From assembly GCF_021018805.1 (NCBI RefSeq), contig NC_086254.1, positions 1,847,001 to 1,911,000 of the forward strand: DNA of 64,000 bases, read 5' to 3'. Source of the stretch: Prinia subflava (taxonomy: Eukaryota; Chordata; Aves; Passeriformes; Cisticolidae). Position 1 is the first letter of the stretch. Each line of letters begins with the position of its first letter. The position numbers were made by a program, and so were the translations under genes. The notes beneath the pieces are model-generated. The model was not told the DNA's origin and ran no database searches. It saw only the letters and a list, made by a program, of their open reading frames with translations. This document shows positions 13,513 to 26,165 of this stretch, piece by piece.

Positions 13513-15269
13513 CCTCCCACTGCAGCTGTCCAGTGCCACTCGGACACCCTGCACAATTCCCTTGGGGCCAAACACCACGGAATGGTCCCAGCTGGTGGCA
13601 GCTGGTGGCAGCCACAGCCACATTTTGTCCTCTCAGCAGCTCCCCTTGGCACCTTGGAGAGAGTGGGCTCATGAACATCACACATCCAGGGCAGAGAGAG
13701 AGGGAATGGGGCACCTGGGCATGTGGGAATGGTGAATCACAGCTTGGAGCACTGGGCTCCCAAGAGAACAATCAGGAGCGATAAGCGAGGGTGTGAGTGA
13801 AAAACTTCACTCCAAACATAAAAGAGTAATTAAAAAGGAAGAGTTGACCAATTTTAAGGCTTTAGTCAGGTGAGACAGTATAGAGGAACAAGGTCCTTCC
13901 AACTGATTTTAAATAAGTAAGGAAAAATCTAAAATGTCAAAATCAGTAGTTCTGCTAAAGGACTAAAATAGTGATGAGTTTCTCATCAAAAACCCCCACA
14001 AACATACAAGTGCCTGATACTGGTTACATGGTTCACTGGTTTAACCAGAATTATAATTCCACAGAAATCAGAATAGCTGCAACAGATACAAAGGGTTAAA
14101 AGACAAGAATAAAAAACCCAGACCTCACAGACTGGGTGAGGTCTGCTCAGCAATGGAAAACTGCCCCAGGTGGGATATATGGGAAGAGTGACAGAGATTT
14201 TAAATCAAAGCAGCACAATAGAGAGAAATCTTCACTGATTCTCCTCAGTTGCCCGGATGGACCCAAACTTCCTTGCCCCCATACACACACATGAAAATAA
14301 GAGGAAGATTTGGAAACCTGTGCATTGTGCCATCCCTCTTCCTGCCCACCATGTGCCCCAGAACAAAGGCTGCTCTTCTCCATCTGACAGCAGCTTGTGG
14401 AAAGACATTTCTCCTTTCTCTCCCAAGACATTCCTCTAGACTGAAAGATGCCACATTTCTATTCTTGCTCCCCAGGAGCTGCCAGCTGCTGCTCTGCACA
14501 GTGCAGAGCCCATGTGCAGCAGAGGAGGAGACCCTCTGGACAAGGAGCTCTGGAAGCAGGAACTGCCCAGGGCAGGGTCCAGGCCAGCCCCATCCTCACC
14601 TGGGACTCCCCCATGGCCAGGACACATCCAGGGTGGGTGCAGCAGCAGCTCCTGCACGTGTCCAGCAATGCCAGGGACTCAGCAAGGGTGACACAGGCAC
14701 CAAGCACAGCACACAGCAGCACAGGCCCCTGAGCAGATACACTGATGCTCTCAGCCTCCTGCACTGCTAAATACTAAAATATCAGTGAAATTACTGCTTC
14801 TTTAAAGGACAATAAAGGACAGGCAGAAAGGTACACTGATACAATTCAAGCCAATTATTTTTAAACAGTATGTGATGGATTTGCAGTATGCCAAAGCAAG
14901 AAAGAAAGGCTCATTTCCTACAAATGCCCACAAAGAGAAATGAGAGAGCTCAGCACTATAGCATGGCATATTCCATTAGGAATTAAATCTCTTCTCTCTG
15001 ATGGTCCCATCCACATGTTCATTGGCCAGCCTCCTGCTTTCATCTACATTATTGTTATTAATTTATGAATGGGACTGGAATTACAGAAGATGAGTCTAAG
15101 GTGAGGCTGAATTATAATAATAAATGAAAGAACGACTCCTGTTTACTTTCAAAATATTTCACAGCTAAAATGCTTACTGCATTTTTAACTGTGACATACT
15201 TCCTTTAGCTGGTTTCGGTTTTGAAGTAACGATATAAAATTCATTTCATCTCTTTTTCAAGCCTGAGTC
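13513..15269. other. Unique noncoding DNA
   Basis: No gene is supported. An open frame of 173 codons on the plus strand (14249-14770) overlaps three minus-strand open frames of 64-101 codons and shows no domain or exon-like boundaries. The last 250 bases turn AT-rich and lead into a candidate conserved block. Confidence 0.5.
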
Positions 15270-15690
15270 TTTCATACATAACATCAGGCATGTCATATCT
15301 GAGGAATTATTAAAATAAGACGGAGCCTGCTGTATCTGAGCAGAAAAGCTTCTTTGAGCTGGCGTCCTCAGGAGAGAAGCAAGCTCAATCTCATTAGTTG
15401 GTGCTGAGAAGGCGTCCTAGTCACTAGGTTCAAGGTGATGAAAGATTAGGGCGTTTGGCCTCAGCTCATTCTGTATGCAGCTCACATCACTCCCTGCCCG
15501 TGAACACGAAATTACATTGAACCTGGGGAGTCTAACTCCATTAATTTTAAATGGAAGATTAATTTAACAATATGCGGCAGATATTTGTTACAAACCTATC
15601 ATGTAAAAGTGACGGTTAGCAATAAATTGTGGTGACTCACACTGGCCGGTGGCCCTGGCTCAAATAAATCAGAAGGCATTTACACATAAT
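15270..15690. other. Candidate conserved noncoding block
   Basis: The block has the look of a vertebrate conserved noncoding element. It is free of recognised repeats, mixes retained CpG sites ('gcgtcctcagg', 'gggcgtttggcc') with several TTAAT/TAATT cores ('ccattaattttaaatgg', 'gattaatttaac'), and is broken by stops in every frame. One internal echo is seen: 'ggcgtcct' occurs twice about 50 bases apart (near 15361 and 15411). Conservation is inferred from composition only. Confidence 0.35.
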
Positions 15691-18169
15691 TGCTGTTTTT
15701 AAAGACAGGGATATGGGAGATATGTTTCTTTGATGAAAGATTGGGTAACTCCATTCAAGGAAACAGCAGCCCATGTTAAAGTGACAGTGTCTCTTTTGTG
15801 GGAGATGCTCTTCCAGGGACTACAGGATGCAGTTATTGTCTGTCCTGGCCTTAACCTGGGCCTGGGTTTTTTCTTGGACAAATCATTTTCATTGATTTTC
15901 ATGAGACATCTGAAAGAACAATACAGAAGTATTTCACAAGAGCTGAGGACAAGAGGTGTGGTTTAGGAACATACAGCACATGCTGGCTGTCACCTGGGAC
16001 TGTGCTGAAAATGCTTAAACAAAGGTCAACTGTGGTCCAATTTTTTTTCTGCTAACTTTCTGACTCCTGCACAATGTGCAGAATTAATAGGTGGCCCTTC
16101 TCCTGCCACTGGTCCTTTTCTTCTTTCATTGACTGTCCAAATGTGTGGTTGGGTATGAAACATCACCACTGAAAATATCCTTTCCAGAGCAGGAGACCCA
16201 TCACCTCCATCTGAGAATAACCAACTCGGGAGAAAACTGGAAGGATACAATTTTTTTATTTCTTAGTCAAGTGTGGATAATGACCATGCTTCTGGGATAC
16301 TCTGATGATATCCATTGCTAGAACAGGGACTGCCTATAAGGGAAACAAAAATATCCTGAAAGCTAATGCAGGAGAGCAGAATTGGCTCCCTCAGGAAGCA
16401 GAATTACCCCAGACCTCTTTCCTTCCAGTCCAAGAAAAAGGAGAAAACCAACCCTAAGTTCCACCCCTAACTATTTGTGATTCTTACAAAATTCTGTAAA
16501 TTCTGCAGCAACAAACACGGGGTGGGACTGCATGTGGGCATGCTTCTTTATTTAAAGCAGAAAGCAGAGTGCTCTTAACATTTCCTTCTGAGCTGGAGAG
16601 AACAAACCAGCCCTGATGCCCAGGGGTGGCAGTGGTTGTGTTTCACACACTGCAGGGAAGGGCATCACCTGCACTTGAACAAACCATGACATCCATGAGC
16701 AGCTTCTGCAGGCTGTAGCAGTCAGGCATTCAAGGACCTGGCTGAACAGAGCAGCAGCCCCTGCATGACCTACCAGGGATGGAAATGCTGGGATGGCTCA
16801 GACTGGGTTTGCTCAGAGACTGGGACAGGTCAGCAGTCACCACCCCTCCAGACCAGGTACCAATGGTGGAGGGGGGGAAAGGGTGGCAGGACTGTGTTCA
16901 CTCTGCCAAATAGCTCACTGTGATCCACAGGTTTACAAAGCAGTCACAGCCAAACAGAGAGGAGCTGCAGTGGAACTGAGAATTCCCAGCCCAGTTGCCT
17001 GAGCAGGAAAGGAATCCACCCTTTCATCCTTTCATTCATTCACCCTCCTCTCAGCCTTGAGTCCCTAACAAATGCCCTGTTCTCCAAAAGCATCCAAAGC
17101 CACCCCCTGATGCTGTCCTTTGGGAAGGGAGGCAAAGGGGGCAGCCTCCAGTGCAGTGCAATGAGGCCAGGACAGATCCACGTCTGCGTGGGAAGCACAG
17201 GGTGAGGTTTCCATCCCTGGCTCACAGCTTGCCTAAGCAGACAGAAACCCAACTCCATGCTGGGTTTGTGACCATTTGTGGTTTGCAATTTGAGGTTGTT
17301 AGATGTCTTTGGAGCCATTTATTCTAAAGTATGTAAAAATTCCAATTTTGGGCAGTATGGTCTCCCAATGTGTTCACAGATACCCTTCCCATGTAACATC
17401 ACACACTGCCCTGCCAGACATTATCCCCACCAAACTTCACAAACTCGCAGAAAATGGAGATTATCTTCATACACAAATAATCTATGAGTTTGTGCTGCAT
17501 GATTTAAAGAGAAGGATAACAAGAGATAAAATACTGTGCACTTGCTTTTGCATACAGCCACACCAAAACACTTGAACAAACCAGACAACATTAGAATAAG
17601 TTTTCTCAGACCCTCTTTTCCTCCCAGAAAGACAGGAGACTGTCTGTTCTAAATTGGCCACCAATAATCCTTTCCATATGGTGGAAAAGAGAAATGCAAC
17701 CTCCAACAGACCCTCGTGGGAGGCAGCAGCATTACAAATCTGGGAAGGTGACTGAACTGCGGGGATCGTGCTTTGTTTCCAGCTCTGCTGGGAGGTAGGA
17801 TGTGGGCAAGGCACTTCAGTGCTTATAAACTGCTGCAAGATCTTCAGATTGAAAGGACCACTGAAAATGCAGACATGGACTGGCAGTTTTACTGCCCAGC
17901 CTGACCTGTCAGTGAAGAATTCACTCTGCATCAGCTGATCCGTGGCTCACTGGTGTCTACACCAACTGTGTGCCACAGGATAGAGATTCAGAGGGCAAAG
18001 AAATGCTCAGGTAAATAAGCAGTTCTTCACAGGGGTCAAAATCAATGAATTGAAAAGAATCACTGTTGATATTTGAACAAATAAGACTGATGCAGAATAA
18101 CTGCACAGAAAAAGAGCACCGTTGCTTTAAATTCAGTGCCAACACCCAGGTTGCCAGCAATTGATGCCA
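15691..18169. other. Unique noncoding DNA
   Basis: No coding or RNA gene is supported. A G-run ('ggtggaggggggg'-like) lies near 16866-16876. Open frames of up to 149 codons on the minus strand (17482-17931) have no recognisable domain. No mobile element is recognised. Confidence 0.5.
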
Positions 18170-18660
18170 CTAACTCATTTTTGCACTTTAATGTTAAATT
18201 TCTTATGGGACCACATCACCTAATTAGAGGAATTGATAACTGCACTGTTCCATAATGAGGCCAATACATTTCAAAGTCATTAAAGATAACCAAGGCAATA
18301 AGTCTGTGTTTAAGCGGCACTTCCTTAGATTTCACAGCCTACATGTCGCTGGCACAGGAAAAAGCAATCCCTGCCTAGTCAACTGTAAATGCTGGGTTAT
18401 TGGAATCTTTAAAACAGGCAGCAAGGAGAAAATTACATGGCCAAATCTCCTTTTTCCAGTTAATGAAGAATTAAGACTCCCATTTACCATATTAGAAGGT
18501 TCATCAGGGGTCTCTCCTCTCCATAGCTTGTGTTTGACAGCAGTGTCAATTTATCTGAGTCAGAACGCAGAAGTGCATGACAGTGCGTCATTCATAACTG
18601 TCACATCTACTTATCTCCCTCATTGTCACACTGCTAACGAAATTCAGGCCATGTTCTCCC
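18170..18660. other. Candidate conserved noncoding block
   Basis: This repeat-free stretch contains TAAT cores ('cacctaattagagg'), retained CpGs ('aagcggcacttcc', 'gtgcgtcattcat') and an AP-1/CRE-like 'tgcgtcat'. A plus-strand frame is open for 152 codons across it (18255-18713), without any domain I recognise, so I read it as noncoding. The regulatory reading is an inference from composition. Confidence 0.3.
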
Positions 18661-18736
18661 CATCATGTCCTCTTAAAGGGAAAAGGATCCCCTTGCCCAC
18701 CACAGCAAACTGACCCAGCCAGGGCTCTGAGAGCAG

Positions 18737-18774
18737 CGTGGTGACAAAAGGCCACCGTGGTGACAAAAGGCCAC
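18737..18774. repeat. 19-bp tandem duplication
   Basis: Two consecutive, essentially identical 19-bp copies are present, each beginning 'cgtggtgacaaaaggccac'. The lack of divergence suggests a recent slippage event. Confidence 0.9.
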
Positions 18775-21700
18775 CCAGCTCTGGGAAGGGTGGATCACAG
18801 AGCCTTGGGCAGCCAGGGAAGGGTGAACCAGCATTTCCCAGACACAAGCTTCCAGCAGGATTGTCACTGGCTTCAGAAGTAACACACATTAATTCTTGGT
18901 GGTAATTACCAGAGGAATGGCTTTATTTTATGTTTTACCTTGTGCCTGTAGGATTTCTTCAGGTACATTTGGCATGCAAGCAAGAAAAGCAGAGTGACTT
19001 TATTGAAAGTCAATGGTCAAAATTCTGTTGGCTCCAAAAGCACAGGAAGGATTTTTGGAAATGCAACAGATGAGGAATTCCACAACATTAACACTAACAT
19101 TAGAGCATTTGTTACCTTGGCTCAGGGAGAATGTAAGAGATCTATCAAAACTCTCATAAAAGATCTTCGCCCTAAGAACTTGGACATGGTAAAAAAGGCC
19201 AGGAAGTCTTTTTTACAAATCAAAGCATCATCCCACTAAAATAAAAATACATAATTGAAAAGGTAAGTTAATATTTAAAGAAGACACAGAGAGAAACTCA
19301 CCTGAGAAAACAAATAGAACAAAACAGCTCTAAAAGGATGGACCATGCCAGAAAAAATAATTACTGTAAATATACACCCCTGTACTGTAAGGCAAGACAT
19401 TGTCACATTCTAAGAAAGAAACTTGCAGAATTGCATTGTCCTCTCCCCTATGAGGAACATGCACCTTCCTGCTGATCCCACTTGCTCACACCACCCAGCA
19501 CAGCGAGACACCCAGCAGAGCAACTCTTGTCTTTAAAATCAGTTTCTCCTAATGCATCTCTCCAGAACATTTGAGATAAAAGGTTCTGATAAATTCAGTG
19601 TAACTCCCTGGCCCCTTCTAACCTCCTGCTCCTGCACGGGGGTGAGCTGTAAACACACCCCAGTAGCCTCACCCAGGCTTGAACAGCCCCCCCAGTGCCT
19701 GCCCTGCAGGGCTCTCAGAGCCCTCCACAGCACAAAGAGGCTCCAGAGCTTTTCTTATAAATCAAACTGAAAAGCACAGCCCCTTCCTTTTATTCAAAGC
19801 CACTTTTACAGGAAAGGACCTCTCAGCTCCTGTCCCAGGAAATTCCTGCCATTTGCAGACAATGGGATGTGGCACAGCGAGGTGGCTCTGCCCAGGGGCA
19901 CAGAGCTGGAGCAGGCACAGCCTGCCCATGGAATGTGCCTGCTGCATTGGGCAGACACAAACCAGGCTGGAGGGAAGCAATGTCCTGAGTTTAAGGGCAA
20001 AACCGTGATTTTGTCTATTCTGGGAAAAAAAAAAAAGCACTTTCTGCTATTTTCCACAATCACAGGCTCCAAAGTAAAGTGGATTCACAGAGTAACATGA
20101 GTTTTTGAGAAACCAACACAGCAGGCTTCAGGTGCCAGGGAATGAAAGGGCTGGAGCAATTCTTAAAGAGACTAGGTTTTTTTAAATTTGAGAAGTAGTT
20201 TCTCTTCCAAGAAAACTTTCCTTTCACAATATTTCATGAGAGTGTTGGGGGTTTTTTTTTGCACTAGAACTAACATAAGAGGGGAGAAAGAAAATGGTGC
20301 CCAATTGGATCAAATTACGGGTGAAACTATGCAAGTGAATGTGCACTTAGGTCTTCAGTTCTGAAAACTTCAAGAACTAAAATAAATTGCATGACCCCCT
20401 GGTAACTTCCACTAGAACTTCTGGGTACAAATTGTTTGCCTCAAGCTGGGTGAAATATACATTCAAATTCAGGCTCTTGAAGGAAATTATTAAGTAGAGC
20501 CATATTAGCTTTCTCTGAAGCATACTCGTTTTCTATATTGCCACTGTATAGACCAATTATGTTACCTTTCCATGCTGAGAAATGATTGTTCTGCTAACAC
20601 AGTTCTGGTAAAAATCAAAAGCACTACATTTTTAACCTTGGGGGTTTTTGTTATTGCTGCTCCCTTGCTAGTTCCTTCAAATGGAAAACATCTTCCATTA
20701 ATCTAAATGCAAAATTTGTTCAGCTTTCGAAAGTTACTTGAAAAATGTTAAGCACAAAGCAATAAACTTTTTATGCTCTTAAGACCACTAATGCTTTGAG
20801 CTTCATATTCATTTTGAAGAAATGAACATTTTATGGTTCACAGAGGAATAGCTACATGAATAATATCTGAGACTATAATGCATCTAGCAGAAAAAGATTA
20901 AGTTTATGTAAACTATTTAATCAGACGTGAAATTTTCTCTAGAGGATAAAAAATTCTGACCTTATTTAAGTTTATTTTAAAAAATACCAATATCGTATTT
21001 CCACCAAGGGAACCCACCGATTTCCCCATTTATGTTGTATAAATATTCATAGACTGAAAGGCTAACTGGATACCACAGCCCCTAGGAACCAAAAGTAACT
21101 TTAGAGAGGCGTCACTTTGGCGTGGTCTTCCCATGGAAAACATTTCCCAGGAAGTGTGACTGAAACTGCAGTGAAGGGGCGGCACACCAAGAGCCCATGG
21201 TGGCCCTGATGGTGATGGACCAGCTCATCACAAGTGAAATTTTTCATTGGAAAGCTCCAACTCACACCTAAGTCTTGTTTTCATCCATGATTCTTAGCAT
21301 GTTCTCAACAGAAATCTGTTCTGTAACCATCCTTTATCTGTTCTAGCCCTTCTGCCTGGCTGCCCCCTCATGGTGCATGACTCTGTCCAAGGTTTGGGAA
21401 ACCAGGCTGACTATCCCAGGAAGTGTCTGTCTAGAATTGTGTTCACATCATCTGATTTCTTAAAGAAATGAAAATCTGTATATGTTCAAAATGTCCAATT
21501 AAAGTGGACTTTATGTGAGCTAAAGTAATTATGGGAAGCCAAGTGATTTGTACCCAATTAAACTCTATCTGAATTTGGCCCTTATTTCTGCTGATATCCA
21601 AACTAAAGTTCTTGAACTGTTTCAAATTGAATTATGGAAAATCTTGGCATCCTAACTGCAAGCCCAGGTGTATTTATTTTTCTATTAAAACCAGAAAATA

Positions 21701-23039
21701 ATGGAGGTTTTTTAGGTACGATATTTTCTGAATCCACTAAGGGTTTTTTTTTCCATATAACACACTAATGAAAAAGCCTCATGAAGACGAATCCTGAAAA
21801 ATCAATAGGCTGGACACGAAATAGTAATGCAGCTTAAACAACAACATGATTATGAATAACCTATCTTCAAGCACTGTCACTTGAACGTGGTTTGAGAACA
21901 AATGATGACCAGGCTATGGGGAGTGTGATGTGAACATTTTTTTATGTGTGAAAGCACCTGGATATAAACTCTCATATCTCTATAACACAGAACACCAAGC
22001 TGGTTTGGGGGCCTCATGATTTCAAAGCAAATATGAACTACTGAGCATTTCAGCCTTTTCTTGCTCTTTTTATTCCAGCAAATTACCCACTCAAGCCAAA
22101 GAGGTAAACAGGAGTTACTCTACACTGTGGCTCCTCACAGACATGCATTATTGCTGTACCCCGTGGAAGTTTTCCTTTCCCTTTCCCACAGTATTCAGTT
22201 CCCACAACAAAGAGTTTGATTATAAGTTCAATATCAGCTCAAATGTTCTCTCCCACTTTGGTGGCACCTTGAACTTCTCCCATAGGGAAAAGTCAGAACC
22301 ACATTTTGGGTTCTCTTTTCCTTGCGAGTCCTCCCTGCCTTCTACAGTGTTAGAGAGATAAAGGGTTATTTTCAGCAGGGAGACAGCATTTCTCCCTTGA
22401 CAATCTCCTGGCAAGTGGAGCTGGCTAAACCCCAGGGTGTGCTAGGCTGGCACCCAGGCCTGTGTCCTTGCAAGCACTGCAGATAAACCCCTTGTGACCA
22501 TGGGGAAGAATCTGGGGTGTCTCCAAAAATTAGCTGCATTAATAAAAGGGAAGATGAAGGAAAGGCAATGGTGCTCAGAGTGCCACATCCACAAATGCAG
22601 TTTTGAAGATCTTAAAAGCAGAAAAGATAATGAACATATTGGGGAGGGATCGCATATTTGGAGGAGGGTATACGACACAGTTTGACACGAAAGAACCACA
22701 CCACTCACAGATGTCCCAGCAAGAAAGAAAGGGGCAGAACTTCACTTTCTTTCATATTTATACATTTTTGGCACCAGTTGTGGATTGGTGCATGGGATCA
22801 CGACCCTTCCAACCACACTGGTCAAACAGACAGTCAATCAGTTCTTCTTCTCCTCCTCCAAAAAGGAATGTAAACAAAAAACTACCATTAGGTAAACAGA
22901 GCTATTTTTACATTAAGAAACTGTGAGAAGCTTGAAAATTTGACTCCAATAAATTAAACAATCAGAAAGCCAAAAAATTTCTAAAAGAACAAAACAGGTA
23001 TAGAAGATAAAAACCACAGGAAGATTTTTTTTTTTTAAG
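18775..23039. other. Unique noncoding DNA
   Basis: No gene is supported. An 81-codon plus-strand open frame at 18994-19239 has a balanced, protein-like composition, but I recognise no domain, and it is discussed under rejected items. The part from about 20.7 to 22.0 kb is AT-rich, with short T-runs and a 12-base A-run near 20024. No mobile element is recognised. Confidence 0.45.
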
Positions 23040-23560
23040 AAATTTGCCATAAAACCCATCAGATCGTTTGGATGCCATTTGAAACACTTCTCCCTTTCCG
23101 GGCGGTACCAGAGAGCTCCGACCATGGCACACTCTGCACGGGGAGCCAGCACGGGGAGCCAGCATGGAACCCCAGCCATTTTGCTCGGGCTCCCAACTGT
23201 ACAAAATGGCTACAGCAGGCGGCAGCTGCCACGGAATGATTGGTATTAGGCATAACTCATTATTCTGACAAGGAGCTGGCAGGCAGGCGGGCGCTCTGGC
23301 ACGGGCAGGGATGAGATAAGGGTTTGGCACTGCCGCCGGTAGGATATGAATTGAGCTCAGTGTCAACACAACGCACATGGCTTCCTCTCCACGGACATGC
23401 CAAATCCTTGACACAATAATGAGCTGTGCACGATGCCAGTCACTGATTGTCAGCTCCACTGCACATCTCTCTTCTGATGCCATCAAGCTGCAGTGGGATC
23501 CAAAGTTGAGCACAAACTTTGCCGTGGTGTTTGGTGGGGTGCTGGGGGTGGCAGCACAGG
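23040..23560. other. CpG-retaining unique block
   Basis: This block keeps noticeably more CpG than its surroundings ('ccgggcggtacc', 'gccgccggtagg'). It is repeat-free apart from a 13-bp tandem duplication ('cacggggagccag' twice, about 23137-23162). A minus-strand frame stays open for 227 codons across it (22962-23645) but shows no recognisable domain. It could be a regulatory element or part of a noncoding transcript. Without alignment or expression data I cannot separate these from chance. Confidence 0.3.
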
Positions 23561-23995
23561 CAGAGGGTGAAGCCTGTTCCCCCTGAGCCCTGCCAGCCCC
23601 GTGGGCAGCAGGAGAGCCCGCGGGGGTGGATTCACACTGTGGCACAGCTCAGGGGGCAACGTGTCCAAGTCTAGCAAAACAAACTGCCTGAGAAAATGAT
23701 CAAGCTGACAACTACATGGTTCCATTAGAAATCCAGCCTTGAACACCCCTTTGCTTGTAAAGACTCATGTTTGTGTTTCATGTGTGTTTGTGAGAAGCCC
23801 CTTTGCGTGAAAAGAAACACTCCCAATGGTGGAGTGAAGCAAAGCCATGTGGGCAAAGCATGGGGGAGGAGGATGATCACTGCCCTTCCTCTGCAGGAAG
23901 GCAGAGCAGGAGGTGTTTTAGTCAGCCATAACACGCCCTGGCCCTACAGGCCGTGGGTCTCCTCTGCCCTCCCCAAGCCCTCCTCAGCCCACAGC
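23561..23995. other. Unique noncoding DNA before minisatellite
   Basis: Nothing coding or repetitive is recognised. GC content rises towards the 22-bp minisatellite that follows. Confidence 0.45.
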
Positions 23996-24634
23996 AGGAA
24001 CACCTCTCCTTCCCACAGGGAACACCTCTCCTTCCCACAGGGAACACCTCTCCTTCCCACAGGGAACACCTCTCCTTCCCACAGGGAACCCCTCACCTTC
24101 CCACAGGGAACACCTCTCCTTCCCACAGGGAACACCTCTCCTTCCCACAGGGAACACCTCTCCTTCCCACAGGGAACACCTCACCTTCCCACAGGGAACA
24201 CCTCTCCTTCCCACAGGGAACACCTCATCTTCCCACAGGGAACACCTCACCTTCCCACAGGGAACACCTCTCCTTCCCACAGGGAACACCTCACCTTCCC
24301 ACAGGGAACACCTTCCCACAGGGAACAGCTCTCCTTCCCACAGGGAACACCTCACCTTACCACAGGGAACACCTTCCCACAGGGAACACTTCTCCTTCCC
24401 ACAGGGAACCCCTCTCCTTCCCACAGGGAACACCATCCCCCAAGGAATACCTCACCTTCCCACAGGGAACAGCTCTCCTTCCCACAGGGAACACCATCCC
24501 CCAAGGAATACCTCACCTTCCCACAGGGAACAGCTCTCCTTCCCACAGGGAACCCCTCTCCTTCCCACAGGGAACCCCTCTCCTTCCCACAGGGAACCCC
24601 TCACCTTCCCACAGGAGCCGCTCTCCTTCCCAGG
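23996..24634. repeat. Minisatellite, 22-bp unit, more than 25 copies
   Basis: The consensus unit is about 'gaacacctctccttcccaca' followed by 'gg', spaced exactly 22 bp in the uniform parts. Variants replace 'tctcc' by 'tcacc', 'cacc' by 'cccc' or 'agct', and some copies are shortened to about 16 bp. Near 24426-24546 a 61-bp composite unit, containing a diverged 'caccatcccccaagg' copy, is present twice. Because 22 is not a multiple of 3, three units make one 22-codon period, and all plus frames and two minus frames stay open, giving Ser/Pro/His-rich and Gly/Val/Cys-rich open frames of up to 327 codons. These are artefacts of the array. Every unit carries a pyrimidine stretch ending in CAG|G, which resembles a splice acceptor. 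Confidence 0.95.
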
Positions 24635-26165
24635 AGGAACGTGCCTGCCCTGCCCCTCACGCTGCCGTGCCCACCGTGCCCAGGCTGTCCCGCTGTCCCT
24701 GCTGAGTCCCACCCCGATCCCCCCCATTCCCTGTCCCTCCTCACTACCAGCTGAGGTTTCCCCTCCAGTCTCACCCTGTGCTCAGCTCAAACTGGGCTCC
24801 CCTGCCTCTGGGACAGGACTCATATGCTCATCTCCCAAGAATTTAAAGCACTGGCAGTAAATTTTATCCGCAAAAGCCAATTAGAATCTTTTTATTCACC
24901 TCCTCCATCACCATCAAAGCCCCAAAAGGCCAGTTTTCCTCACCATGTGTGAAGTGGTGGCTCTCCTCCTGCTGGCAGCAACACCTGCCTCTGCCAACAC
25001 CTCACACAGGGACCCCTAAGAGCTGCCAGGGACAGCACACACAAGGAGAACAAATGCACAACTTTCTACACTAAATCCTAAACTTTGCCTCAAAGCACAG
25101 GGAAAGTCTCGTGGCTGCCTCAGAACCAAACAAACAGCACCAGTCTGCATTGCGTGGAAAGCAAGCTGGGCTGAACTTGCTTATGACTATGGCACAGTGC
25201 CCTAAACTAAATTACCATGGACAGAAATGTCTCTGAATATCTGTGCCTGCTTCTGAATTTATTAAAGACAAACAAGTGCAAAAATCCCTCCAATACCAAA
25301 TAGCACTTATTAATAAAATGCCAGAAAGTGCTGCACAAAGGCCCAGGCCTTGCAGTCATTTAATCTTAATAGTTTAACTCAAGAGCTTGATCCACCCAAG
25401 TTGGGCTTCCCCTTACTTATTTTACTATCATTTACACAGACAAGAGAGTAGAACTGTGTAATTGTTTTTCTAATGGTGATGCAACACTCTCAAAATACTT
25501 TTTTCCCTTTTTCATCTCTTCAAAAGATGCGTGCAAATTTTGTGAAGTATTTTATCCATTTTGAAAACCTCTTATTTGTATCTAGAAAGAAATACAACTC
25601 CAGACAGAAAAATAGTATAAGGTTCAGAAATTCAGAGGCAAAGCTTTTTCTGTCTTAGAAAAACCTCTGGCTTACTAGAAGCCTAAGAGAACCAAATCTT
25701 GTTATGAAAGGATTGGATGTCTTCAACAATCACAACAGAAAATTGAGCTTTTGATTCTTCATTAAGGATTAAAACTCCCCCCAAGCTGACAGTGTTTGAA
25801 AGGCAGAATTATACAGTAACTCTGTGACCTGTGTGGCCTGAGTTAGGGGGTCTCAGCCCATCCACAATGGGCTGTGCATGACAAAAATTGCCATCAAACA
25901 CAGCAATTTCAGCCTGTGCTGAGCAGAGCTTGGGCCCTCCAGGACACTCAGCAGGGCAAAGCATCAAATGTGTGCATCCATCACCAGCTCTCCTGAGGGC
26001 CTCTGTCCTCAGGACAACCACAGCACCTCTGCCTGCAAGCTGATAATGGCAATTGGAGCAGCAAAACCGCCCAAGAGGAGAAAAATAACGAATACAGATT
26101 TCCACGATGGCACTTCCAGCTGCCCTGTTCAACATTCCCAGCCCAGTGCTGCCCCTCCTCACCCT
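24635..26165. other. Unique noncoding DNA between minisatellites
   Basis: No gene is supported. The first 150 bases are C-rich, after which composition returns to the local average, with AT-rich DNA from about 25.2 to 25.8 kb. No mobile element is recognised. Confidence 0.5.

Noticed and set aside
18994..19239. 81-codon plus-strand frame with balanced, protein-like composition (Lys-rich end)
   Set aside because: No known domain is recognised and there is no sign of splice sites framing it. A protein search or a codon-substitution test could reopen it.
23771..24754. 327-codon plus-strand open frame rich in Ser, Pro and His
   Set aside because: It arises from the 22-bp minisatellite, which keeps all plus frames open. 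There is no unique coding part or domain.
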